Part shown: positions 27,001-34,295 of the stretch, one piece after another
Numbering within the stretch: the stretch's first letter is position 1
Layout of the letters: every line of letters starts with the position of its first letter
Source of the DNA: Bacilli bacterium
GTDB taxonomy: Bacteria > Bacillota_I > Bacilli_A > RF39 > UBA660
Direction: 5' to 3'
NCBI GenBank assembly: GCA_017553685.1
Contig: JAFZKH010000004.1
Span: 1 to 64,000, forward strand
DNA length: 64,000 nucleotides
The notes under the pieces: model-generated
Databases searched by the model: none
What the model saw: the letters and a program-made list of their open reading frames with translations, nothing else
What the model was told of the DNA's origin: nothing
Position numbers and translations under genes: made by a program

Positions 27001-28498
27001 TATCTTTATCACCATAAGGCATAAATCTATATGCATATGGATCAATCTTAATTACTTCTTTTAATCCTTGATTTGAATTAGAAGAAGAATAATTAAATGT
27101 TGTAATATATAATATTTCAGATCCTTTAGATTTAGAACCACCAGTTATTTTTGTGGTTCCATCTAATTCATATAAATCAGAAACTAAATTATAATCTTGA
27201 TTAACATATGCAGTATTTACTGATGAAGCATTAGTACCATCAATAGTAGTAGTTCCACTAACTAAATCTATATTTGTACCATTAATACTTAAATTAACAT
27301 TTATATCACTATTACCATCAGATGATGATCTTGGTGAGAATAAAGTTATTGCATAAGTACCTATATATGATTTATTAGTAGCACTTCCATCTGCATTACT
27401 TCCAGGATATCCATAAGTAGAACCATAATTACTAATAGTTAAAGTAAATGAATTATTAGTAATATTACTAGCAATTATACTTCCTGGTTTTCTAGTATTT
27501 GTAGTAGTAGGAGTTCCACCACTATATGGTAAACTTACTTTTACAGGATTAATAACACCTGTTTTAGAATCATTATATAATCTAACAAATTCAGGTTTAA
27601 TAATAATATTTTCAGAACCAGATTGATTAAATGATCCATTTAATACTATTGGTCCAGATGGCATTGATTTACCTTTTTTATTTGTTTCAGAATAGAATCC
27701 TAAAACAAAATTCATATATCTACCATCTTTAGAATCTAGAGTTCCTTTTTGTGAATCTCCAGATACAAGTACTATTCCTAAATCAGCAGATTCAACACTT
27801 GATACTACAGTAGGCATATAGTTATAAAAATTAGCTGCTGTAGAATAATTGTTTGATTGTAATGCATCAAATCTATAATTATGTTTAGTTCCAGTATTAC
27901 CTAAAGTAACAATATAATCAGAATCAGTATTAGTAGATTCTTCTATTTCAAATCTAGGATCTATTATTGTTCCATTAGGAGCACCAAGTACATAAATTGT
28001 AATTGAAGCAGTAGTTTTACTACCATTAATTTCATTAATATTTTTAATTTCATAAGTGTATGATGTAGCACCAGAACTACCCTTTTCTTCAAAAGCAACA
28101 TATTTAGCTACATCTTCTGGAATAGTAGCAGTTATATTAATCACTTTATTTGAATAAGCAGTTAATCCTGTAGTATTAAGTAATTCATCTTTATTCTTAA
28201 TGCCTAAATCAAAAGTATATGTAATTTTATCAAATGATCTAACTATAGCATTATCTTCATTTGAATCATTACCTGCAATATAACCACTTGTAACATGATA
28301 ATTTGAAGTTTCATTATAGTTTAAACCATCATTTGAAAAACTTTCAGTTCCTGTTTTAATACCTGTTATTTCTGCATAACTTATACCTATTTTATTATCA
28401 TCACTATTAGCTTTTATTGTATAAATAAAGAATACAATACTAGATAGTAAAAGGACAAAAGCAAATGCAAATAATATAAATTTCTTTTTAGATTTCAT
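24044..28498 (-). CDS. giant N-terminally anchored adhesin-like surface protein
   Basis: A 1484-residue protein. Residues 1-5 are basic and a hydrophobic helix at about 6-28 is either an uncleaved anchor or signal peptide. The body is a string of beta-sandwich modules rich in Asn, Thr and Ser with DUF11-like repeats. One clear SdrD_B module lies near 1010-1090 (GKVFIDVDEDGVQNGNDIAL, then GIYTFDNLDKGFYKLRF). The C-terminal 200 residues carry NLNWHVINATPNGD and VRLLTEEEFNGILAM, resembling DUF6273-type domains. There is no LPXTG-like C-terminus. It is a single-gene unit between terminators. Role as adhesin is inferred from architecture only. Confidence 0.83.
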   Translation of the reverse strand: MKSKKKFILFAFAFVLLLSSIVFFIYTIKANSDDNKIGISYAEITGIKTGTESFSNDGLNYNETSNYHVTSGYIAGNDSNEDNAIVRSFDKITYTFDLGIKNKDELLNTTGLTAYSNKVINITATIPEDVAKYVAFEEKGSSGATSYTYEIKNINEINGSKTTASITIYVLGAPNGTIIDPRFEIEESTNTDSDYIVTLGNTGTKHNYRFDALQSNNYSTAANFYNYMPTVVSSVESADLGIVLVSGDSQKGTLDSKDGRYMNFVLGFYSETNKKGKSMPSGPIVLNGSFNQSGSENIIIKPEFVRLYNDSKTGVINPVKVSLPYSGGTPTTTNTRKPGSIIASNITNNSFTLTISNYGSTYGYPGSNADGSATNKSYIGTYAITLFSPRSSSDGNSDINVNLSINGTNIDLVSGTTTIDGTNASSVNTAYVNQDYNLVSDLYELDGTTKITGGSKSKGSEILYITTFNYSSSNSNQGLKEVIKIDPYAYRFMPYGDKDIEIKLYCGKTECDNVTADDFEVKFINGDFKNTNYTASTLDTRIKEEDRTTIQNGCNTISNNLSNYNTNQIMNLYGGPCITENSPTVYNKLSDASVNDEEIVLSKMIVQTKDGIKLPSDVKVVIKTKLKIRNVNDITREYQVNALAMSSDYDNAITYYSPRVINNDNPSDIITNPNNNGDSLKIVNIELKQNVMVTNKNKDGKMKTNFNAVDNETIHFKVATNLKDMALNAGADDTWFIKELTVIVDIPKTLTYLPNDYNVNPIEVIPTPNGTTLKFIVPCTKPNEAVTDIYFDAILSSDLSGNANEIVVSSLASVTNINNEVAASDWSALTLYGNGINNMVLSIANDTPTSIEKDSEFSYTINAYNNTNADINDYIVLNVLPFTGDDKGSSFSGKYTVHLDGENLGSAKVYCTYDNSQTVNEEVNDTENEYTECMELFNEGIYKQITALKITNINVPAHSSMSPIKVTIRTTGNNYSDSYAIKVVGGSQTYMPIKSNTIKYEVINRKITGKVFIDVDEDGVQNGNDIALANVPVTLYKIVDDAELELVSEKTTLDSGIYTFDNLDKGFYKLRFNYDSDSYDLALRYATEDTDKDSDAYKISDGIAEITNKHDPYSHDGIDLITNNEAKNLDLGLINRKPFGMIIKKYITKVDLNYNGITDTKTYNNESKVLLSVRNSLKASLKVYYGFEIINNSQVAGYVENIYEDIPYGLVFDSSDPYNAGWVMVDDRLQNTSFQNRIIRPGEAIFAQIALNMPSREEAGSFLNTVTLDIKEEDPTPISKDAIYNSENIYVVGEEVEYANLNWHVINATPNGDNQTLTLLLDADSATNNGGFSDTSVYKFSSLNINTTSQIESAKSIFEDNIVCDDASGLVNGSHGGALKDHEPCTSNQYVTSKVRLLTEEEFNGILAMNLSDVSWLLGNKDYYLQTAVNIPTEYNTYGNVTNDFTNYIRYVDVNSSSVGITSISPVNKAFRYVITVNSKYILN

Positions 28499-28536
28499 AC
28501 ACTCACCTATTTTCTATTATACTATTAAAATTATAT

Positions 28537-28577
28537 CAAAAAAGAATGCTTAATTCAATATATTTAAGCATTCTTAT
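28537..28577 (-). terminator. intrinsic terminator
   Basis: An AAGAATGCTTAA/TTAAGCATTCTT stem with an A run begins in the end of the RNase R gene (stop at 28564). Confidence 0.85.
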
Positions 28578-30564
28578 TCTTATATCGTAATATTTTAGCA
28601 TTATAACTCTTTTCATCATCAGGAGACCTATTAATTTTAATAATTAATTCTGTTCCTACTTCAATAGATGAATCATCACTATATACTCTAAACATTCCCT
28701 TTTCAGGAACATGAACATATATTTTACTTCCATTTCTTTCAACAACAGTTCCTTGAGATGTATCATGTAATTCTCTTTCATGTTCCTTACAACCAGAACA
28801 TGTTTTTTCTAGTTTTTCTATTTTTCTATATTTTTCATTGAATTCATTACAAATTTCTTCAAGTTTATTTTCTAGCCTATTCATGTTCTCTAAAGAAGCA
28901 TCAAATTCTTTATGATACATATCAAATAATATTAAGTTTTCTAAGTTTACAAAGGATCTTGTAGGAGAATTAACATGTGTAAATCTTTGAACTCCATACT
29001 TAAAGTGTCCCTTATTTTTAGATGAATAATAGCAACAATCTCTAGAAAGAATATCTGCTACTGCGGATTCATAAGGACTTGTATGAGGCAATTGATAATA
29101 TGTTAGTATTCTATCAATTATAGTTCTTTTAACATAGTTAAAGTTGTTAACAGTATGCCATTCTTTTTTCTTAAATTCATCAGCTTTTTTATTAATTTCT
29201 GCTTTAGTAGGATATCTAAATGTTTTATAAATAAATGGTAATGTTAGGAAATGATTTGCTACTCTTTCATTAGCATAATCAATAATATTTACAAGTACAC
29301 TATGCATACTATCAGATGAAGAACAGTTTTCTCCTATAAATGGTTCCTTTTTTACAAAACCGTTTATTACTTTTAATAAAACCATATCTCTAATATATTC
29401 AGGATTATATCCTTTTTTAGTAGAATCATAACCTGCTTCAAACATTTCATCAGCATCTCTAGTACATAAATTATCTTTAATATTTACTACACTATCAAAG
29501 AAATCATATGAAACACAATTACCATCTTTATCAAATTCAAGAGTAATTGTTTTTGCAAGTCTATCCTTTCCTTTAACAAATGAACATATACCATGAGATA
29601 ACTTTTCTGGAAGTATATTTCTAGCATATCTAGCACCATGCATATATATTTTTTTAGCTCTTTTTCTTGCTTCTTTATATAAATGTGAACCTGGTTTAAC
29701 ATAATGTGCAGTATCTATTATATGAAAATAAAGCATATATCTTCCATTACCTATTTCCTCTACAGATAAAGCATCATCATATGTATCCATTCTTCTTGCA
29801 CAATCTAAAGTAAATGCTTTTAATCCTCTAAGATCTATTCTATTAACCATATCTTCTGGATATACTTCTTTTGGAACACGTTCTGCTTCCATTAAAGCTT
29901 CATTAGAAAAACTAACATCATATCCATTAGCAGCTAATATTATTTTACCTTGAATATTATATTCACTAGCTTTTCCAATTACCTCTTTAAATGTACATTC
30001 ATAAATATCCTCTTCAGCATTATATTCAGCATTAGCACTAAATACTTCATCGCCTTCTAAATGTATATTTTCAAAATCTTTAAATCTAAATTCTTCTAAA
30101 CAGGGAAAACTAATAGGCCATGGTTTAATATCACCATTAATTTTCAAACAACTGAAAACTATTGGATTATTCTTTTTTTCAGTAATTAGTTTTATTTCTT
30201 TAGACTTATTATGATATAAAACAGTATCTCCAACATAAGCACCTGCTTGATGTAATTTTTTACCTTTAATAGATTCTCTCTTTTCCGCAAATTGAATAGC
30301 GAAATCATTATAACCATTTAGTATAACTTCACCAAGTTCATAATCATTAGACTTAAGTCTATACATATTCTTTTTTCCATCTTTTGATATTGTACCATCT
30401 AAAATCATTCTATTTAAGGCATCTCTAATATGCCCTTTTTGTTTGTTAGAAGTAACCCCAAGATACGAAAAAAGAGCGCTCTCATGTGCGGCTCTATCCT
30501 TGCTTTGTAATAAACAACTAATTATTTTATCTTTGTATTTTTTAGAAGTATTGCTTTTTCCCAT
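28564..30564 (-). CDS. divergent RNase R / RNB family exoribonuclease
   Basis: A 666-residue protein with a winged-helix N-terminus (about 1-75), OB-like domains, an RNB core and a C-terminal S1-like domain (GTVVERNGSKIYVHVPE). The RNB opening reads FTLDCARRMDTYDDAL, where active enzymes have TIDxxxARDFDDA, so the Asp cluster is kept but with one residue inserted. The later THxTSPIRRY motif reads THVNSPTRSFVNL, replacing the conserved Arg-Arg-Tyr. A Cys/His pair (CSGCKEH) lies before S1. The enzyme could have altered activity or act as an RNA-binding factor. It is shorter than B. subtilis RNase R (about 780). Confidence 0.8.
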   Translation of the reverse strand: MGKSNTSKKYKDKIISCLLQSKDRAAHESALFSYLGVTSNKQKGHIRDALNRMILDGTISKDGKKNMYRLKSNDYELGEVILNGYNDFAIQFAEKRESIKGKKLHQAGAYVGDTVLYHNKSKEIKLITEKKNNPIVFSCLKINGDIKPWPISFPCLEEFRFKDFENIHLEGDEVFSANAEYNAEEDIYECTFKEVIGKASEYNIQGKIILAANGYDVSFSNEALMEAERVPKEVYPEDMVNRIDLRGLKAFTLDCARRMDTYDDALSVEEIGNGRYMLYFHIIDTAHYVKPGSHLYKEARKRAKKIYMHGARYARNILPEKLSHGICSFVKGKDRLAKTITLEFDKDGNCVSYDFFDSVVNIKDNLCTRDADEMFEAGYDSTKKGYNPEYIRDMVLLKVINGFVKKEPFIGENCSSSDSMHSVLVNIIDYANERVANHFLTLPFIYKTFRYPTKAEINKKADEFKKKEWHTVNNFNYVKRTIIDRILTYYQLPHTSPYESAVADILSRDCCYYSSKNKGHFKYGVQRFTHVNSPTRSFVNLENLILFDMYHKEFDASLENMNRLENKLEEICNEFNEKYRKIEKLEKTCSGCKEHERELHDTSQGTVVERNGSKIYVHVPEKGMFRVYSDDSSIEVGTELIIKINRSPDDEKSYNAKILRYKNKNA

Positions 30565-30605
30565 AACCCTGCTCCTGTATTATCTTAATTTCATTATAAA
30601 ACTCC

Positions 30606-30643
30606 AAAAAAAAAATTACAATATTAAATTGTAACTTTTTTAT
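30606..30643 (-). terminator. terminator of the infC-rpmI-rplT operon
   Basis: An AAGTTACAATTTAA/TTGTAATTTTT stem with a long T tail ends at the rplT stop codon (30643). Confidence 0.8.
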
Positions 30644-31194
30644 TATTTTAAAACTTCTAATAATTCAGCTTTTTTCATTGAAGTATAACCTTCAATTTTC
30701 TTTGCTTTTGCTAAATCTTTTAATTCAGCTACAGTTAGTTTAGATAAATCTACTTTTTCTTCTTTTTTAGTTTCTTTCTTTGTTGTTTCTTTCTTTTCTT
30801 CTTTCTTTGGTGCTTCTTTTGTAGTTTTAGTTACTTTTCCGTTTAATGCATCTTTAGCTTCTTTAACTAATGCTGAGAAAGCTTTAGTATCAGAAACAGC
30901 TAATTCAGCAAGCATTTTTCTATTAATAGAAATACCTGCTTTATTAAGACCATCTATGAATTTAGAATAACTAATTTCGTTATTTCTACATTCAGCATTA
31001 ATACGAGTAATCCAAAGTTTACGAAAATCTCTTTTCTTTTGTCTTCTATCTCTATAAGCATATACTCCAGAATGCATTAATTGTTCTTTAGCAGTTTTAT
31101 ATAATCTATGTTTAGAACCAAAATATCCTTTAGCATTCTTAAGAATCTTTTTATGTCTAGCTTTAGTAATTTTTGCTGTCTTAACTCTTGCCAT
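30643..31194 (-). CDS. rplT: ribosomal protein L20 with C-terminal Rho_N/SAP-like extension
   Basis: Residues 1-118 are a standard bL20 ([39 protein letters not shown]). L20 usually ends near residue 118, but here a Lys/Glu-rich linker (120-148) is followed by [20 protein letters not shown] and [13 protein letters not shown]. This tail matches the helix-extended-loop-helix Rho_N/SAP-type fold that binds RNA or DNA. L20 assembles the 50S subunit and represses its own operon by binding the infC leader. The extra domain could add RNA contacts. The gene is third in infC-rpmI-rplT, ten bases from rpmI. Confidence 0.95.
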   Translation of the reverse strand: MARVKTAKITKARHKKILKNAKGYFGSKHRLYKTAKEQLMHSGVYAYRDRRQKKRDFRKLWITRINAECRNNEISYSKFIDGLNKAGISINRKMLAELAVSDTKAFSALVKEAKDALNGKVTKTTKEAPKKEEKKETTKKETKKEEKVDLSKLTVAELKDLAKAKKIEGYTSMKKAELLEVLK

Positions 31195-31204
31195 GATTTA
31201 CCTC

Positions 31205-31411
31205 CTACTTTAATGTGTCAATTATTCTCTTTAATCTCTTTGAATCAGAGCCTGATAATTGACCTGCCTCTCTTAAGTGTCTCATTCTCTTTGATGAATA
31301 TCCAGTTGTTAAGTGGTTAGCTCCAGCTCTCTTAAAAGTAACAGAACCACTATTTCTTACTTTAAACTTTTTAGCTGATGCCTTATGTGTTTTAATTTTA
31401 TTCTTAGCCAT
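31205..31411 (-). CDS. rpmI: ribosomal protein L35
   Basis: A 68-residue bL35 with the signatures MAKNKIKTHKASAKKFKV and HLTTGYSSKRMRHLR. Usual length is about 64-66. It lies between infC and rplT in the standard order, with GAAGGAATTAAATT before the ATG and a start 18 bases beyond the infC stop. It is controlled together with them through the leader at 31966-32088. Confidence 0.97.
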   Translation of the reverse strand: MAKNKIKTHKASAKKFKVRNSGSVTFKRAGANHLTTGYSSKRMRHLREAGQLSGSDSKRLKRIIDTLK

Positions 31412-31429
31412 AATTTAATTCCTTCCTTC

Positions 31430-31951
31430 TTATTTGTTTGGTGAAATCATTACGTACATAGTTCTAAATTCCATAGTAGGTTCATTAGTATTTGTACCAT
31501 AATCTTTCACTGCTTCAATGAATCTATCTAATACATCTTTACCAAGTTCTGGGTGAGCCATTTCTCTACCCTTAAATCTAACTACTGCTTTAATCTTATG
31601 TCCTTTTTCTAAGAACTTAACAGTTTGATTAACTCTTGTATTGAAATCATGAATATCTATCTTAACAGATAATCTAATTTCTTTTGTTTCAGCAGATGTA
31701 CTCTTTTGTTTCTTTAAAGCCTCTTTTTGTTTTTTATTTCTTTCATATTTAAACTTATTGTAATCCATAAGTTTACATACTGGTTTATCACTATTTCCAT
31801 TCATTTGAACTAGATCAAATCCAGCTGCGTTAGCTAGTGTAAGAGCATCTTGTAAACTCTTAACTCCAAGTTGTTCCCCACTAGGACCAATGACCATAAC
31901 TTCCTTAGCAGTTATTCTTTCATTGATTAATAAATCATCATTCTTTGCTAT
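31430..31951 (-). CDS. infC: translation initiation factor IF-3, with an AUA start
   Basis: A 173-residue IF-3 that keeps subunits apart and checks the start codon. The N-terminal domain (NDDLLINERITAKEV), RNA-binding linker (LMDYNKFKYERNKKQKE) and C-terminal domain (VRFKGREMAHPELGKDVLDR) are complete. The strong site GGAGG (31965-31961) is nine bases before ATA at 31951-31949. This start gives exactly the B. subtilis-like length and the expected IAKND opening. An upstream ATG (31984) lies inside the attenuator hairpin before the SD and is unlikely. infC genes often use AUU/AUA/AUC so IF-3 can repress its own translation. Confidence 0.93.
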   Translation of the reverse strand: MAKNDDLLINERITAKEVMVIGPSGEQLGVKSLQDALTLANAAGFDLVQMNGNSDKPVCKLMDYNKFKYERNKKQKEALKKQKSTSAETKEIRLSVKIDIHDFNTRVNQTVKFLEKGHKIKAVVRFKGREMAHPELGKDVLDRFIEAVKDYGTNTNEPTMEFRTMYVMISPNK

Positions 31952-31965
31952 GACAAAGCACCTCC

Positions 31966-32088
31966 AATAAAAAAGTAGATACATCTGTATCTACCTAAAA
32001 AGCACTATAATTAATATTATTGGCCTTTTACCTATCGCTTTAAGCAATCAGGTGAGATACAAATCTTCTTTCCTTTTTTCAAAACTAC
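31966..32088 (-). ncRNA. L20-type leader (attenuator) of infC-rpmI-rplT
   Basis: About 120 bases between the promoter and infC. A stem ACCTGATTGC/GCGATAGGT lies centrally (32055-32027), followed by AGGTAAAAGGCC and a strong GTAGATAC/GTATCTAC stem with T6 (31994-31966) as terminator. The position and layout match the Firmicute L20 leader family, in which L20 binding favours the terminator. The exact Rfam match was not checked. Confidence 0.72.
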
Positions 32089-32094
32089 GTGAAT

Positions 32095-32123
32095 ATTATA
32101 TATTAATTATATATATTTGTAAA
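32095..32123 (-). promoter_or_regulatory. promoter of infC operon
   Basis: On the minus strand TTTACA (32123-32118), 17-base spacer and TATAAT (32100-32095). Confidence 0.85.
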
Positions 32124-32131
32124 GACTTTTT

Positions 32132-32839
32132 TTACTTTTTTCTTACATAAGATAAAAGTCTAAATATTTCTAAAATTGATGATAATAAGCCTGCTATATA
32201 AGTAAATCCTGCAGCATGTAGCATCTTCTTAACACCCTTTGTTTCACTTTCATCTATTAATCCTAGTCTAATTAATTCTTTTCTAGCTCTTCTTGATGCA
32301 TCAAATTCAACTGGAATAGTAACTAATTGGAAGAATATTGCAAAAAACATTAAAGCCACTCCAATATATACTAAACCTGTAATAGATGCTAAGAATCCTA
32401 TAGCTAATGCTATATAACCAATAGTATTTCCAATACTAGCTATTTTAGCAACACCATTTCTAACTCTTATTGGTCCATATCCTTCTTTATATTGAAGTGC
32501 ATGTCCACATTCATGAGCAGCTACTGCAATAGCAGCTATAGTTTTTTCATCATATACTGAATTAGATAATCTAATCTCTCTTGTACTATTATTATAGTAA
32601 TCTGTAAGAGATCCTCCTATTTGTCCTATTTTAATATCATCTAAACCATTATTAGATAGTATTCTTTTTGCTACTTCATATCCGGTAACACCTTTTTCAT
32701 TTTCTATAGCAGAATACTTTCTATTAACTATTCTTAAAATAATACTTGCAAGTGCAGTAATTGCTAATGCTACATAAAAACATAGCATTCCTGTACTATT
32801 ATAAACTAACCCTGAATAATAAGAACTTTCTACTCCCAT
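32132..32839 (-). CDS. YugP-type membrane zinc metallopeptidase
   Basis: A 235-residue Zn_peptidase_2 family protein. Hydrophobic segments lie at about 15-38, 118-145 and 150-175, and VAAHECGHALQYKEG near 110-124 contains the zinc motif HExGH. EFDASRRARKELIRLGL near 182-198 is the family's second conserved block. Function is unproven, though a membrane protease role is assumed. The start at 32839 lies inside the 3' end of cysS (ten-base overlap), with GAAGGGAC upstream, so it is translated from the cysS transcript. Confidence 0.85.
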   Translation of the reverse strand: MGVESSYYSGLVYNSTGMLCFYVALAITALASIILRIVNRKYSAIENEKGVTGYEVAKRILSNNGLDDIKIGQIGGSLTDYYNNSTREIRLSNSVYDEKTIAAIAVAAHECGHALQYKEGYGPIRVRNGVAKIASIGNTIGYIALAIGFLASITGLVYIGVALMFFAIFFQLVTIPVEFDASRRARKELIRLGLIDESETKGVKKMLHAAGFTYIAGLLSSILEIFRLLSYVRKK

Positions 32840-34221
32840 ATTATTATAGTCCCTTCTCTAGTATCTTTAATTGTTACTCCAAGAGATTCTATTTCTCCTC
32901 TAATTCTATCAGCATTTTCATAATCTTTATTTAATTTATAATTATTTCTTTCTTCAATAAGCTTATTAACTTTTTCTTCTAGTTCTTTATCTACTTCTAC
33001 TTTTTTAATAAGATCTAATGATAATACTTTATCAAAAGATTCAACTAATTTTAATTTAGTAGAATTAGATATTTCATTATCCTTTAATACATCATATAAA
33101 ACAGTTAATGCATTAGCAGTATTTAAATCATTACTAATTGCTTCCTTGAATTTATCATTATATTTATTAAAATCATCTTCATTATAATTGTTATCATCAA
33201 CTATATTACTGATTCTAGTTTTTAATTTATTATATGTATCTTCATTTTGATCTAATGCATCATATGTAAATACTAATTGTTTTCTATAATGAGAATTTAA
33301 ACACATAAATCTATAACTAAGAGGATTATATCCTTTAGATTTTAGTAAATCTAAAGTAAGAAATTCACCATTAGATTTACTCATCTTACCAGATTCATCA
33401 TTTAAGTGTTCACCATGTACCCAGTAATTACACCATTTATGTCCTAAATAACTTTCACTTTGTGCTATTTCATTAGTATGATGTGGAAAAATATTATCTA
33501 CACCACCACAGTGAATATCAAGATGTTCTCCTAAATTTTGAATACTTATTCCAGAACATTCAATATGCCATCCTGGATATCCATATCCCCATGGAGACTC
33601 CCATTTAAGTTCTTGATCTTCAAATTTAGATTTAGTAAACCATAATACAAAATCTGCTTGATTTCTCTTTGATGAATCTTCTTCTACACCTTCTCTAACG
33701 CCTACTACCATTTCATCTTCTTTATGATTAGTAAGTTTATAATAATCATCTAGTTTTGATGTATCAAAGTATACATTTCCACCAGATATATATGCATATC
33801 CATCATCTAATAATTTTTGTATCATTACAAAATAGAAATCTATATTATCTGTTGCCTTAGAAACTATTTCAGGCCATTTAATATTTAAACTGTTTGTATC
33901 ATTTTTAAAACATTCTGTATAATAGTCTGCTATTTCAAGAACAGTTTTATGTTCTCTTTTAGCACCCTTAAGCATCTTATCTTCACCAGAATCTGAATCA
34001 GAAGTTAAATGACCAACATCAGTTATATTCATACATCTTTTAACATTGTATCCTACATAGTTTAATGTTTTTTCAAAAATATCTTCGAATATATAAGTTC
34101 TAAGATTACCAATATGTGCATAATGATATACTGTAGGTCCACAAGTATACATAGTTACATTATTACCATTATATGGAATAAAGTCCTCTACTTTTCTTGT
34201 CAATGTATTATATATTTTCAT
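32830..34221 (-). CDS. cysS: cysteinyl-tRNA synthetase
   Basis: A 463-residue class I enzyme. The zinc Cys and HIGN motif lie in YTCGPTVYHYAHIGNLRTY, the second zinc site in HIECSG with HTNE, and KMSKSNGEFLTL is the KMSKS loop. Full length for the bacterial type. ATG 34221 follows GAAGGTGAC; an upstream in-frame start would extend by ten residues without an SD. No T-box is present in the short upstream region, so charging does not obviously control it. It is followed by the YugP-type gene. Confidence 0.95.
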   Translation of the reverse strand: MKIYNTLTRKVEDFIPYNGNNVTMYTCGPTVYHYAHIGNLRTYIFEDIFEKTLNYVGYNVKRCMNITDVGHLTSDSDSGEDKMLKGAKREHKTVLEIADYYTECFKNDTNSLNIKWPEIVSKATDNIDFYFVMIQKLLDDGYAYISGGNVYFDTSKLDDYYKLTNHKEDEMVVGVREGVEEDSSKRNQADFVLWFTKSKFEDQELKWESPWGYGYPGWHIECSGISIQNLGEHLDIHCGGVDNIFPHHTNEIAQSESYLGHKWCNYWVHGEHLNDESGKMSKSNGEFLTLDLLKSKGYNPLSYRFMCLNSHYRKQLVFTYDALDQNEDTYNKLKTRISNIVDDNNYNEDDFNKYNDKFKEAISNDLNTANALTVLYDVLKDNEISNSTKLKLVESFDKVLSLDLIKKVEVDKELEEKVNKLIEERNNYKLNKDYENADRIRGEIESLGVTIKDTREGTIIIWE

Positions 34222-34259
34222 AAATGTCACCTTCTTTAATAATTTTATCATAATTAAAC

Positions 34260-34289
34260 AAAAAAAAGAACACTTAAGTGTTCTTTTAA
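34260..34289 (-). terminator. intrinsic terminator
   Basis: A perfect AAAGAACACTTAAGTGTTCTTT stem lies seven bases beyond the carrier stop at 34296. Confidence 0.9.
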
Positions 34290-34295
34290 AATCTA

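Noticed and set aside
31952-31984. ATG 31984 as start of infC
   Set aside because: It lies in the terminator stem, upstream of the SD, and would add 11 residues not seen in IF-3.
34222-34260. T-box before cysS (and before lysS at 37374-37398)
   Set aside because: Both upstream gaps are far too short for a T-box and hold only the SD.
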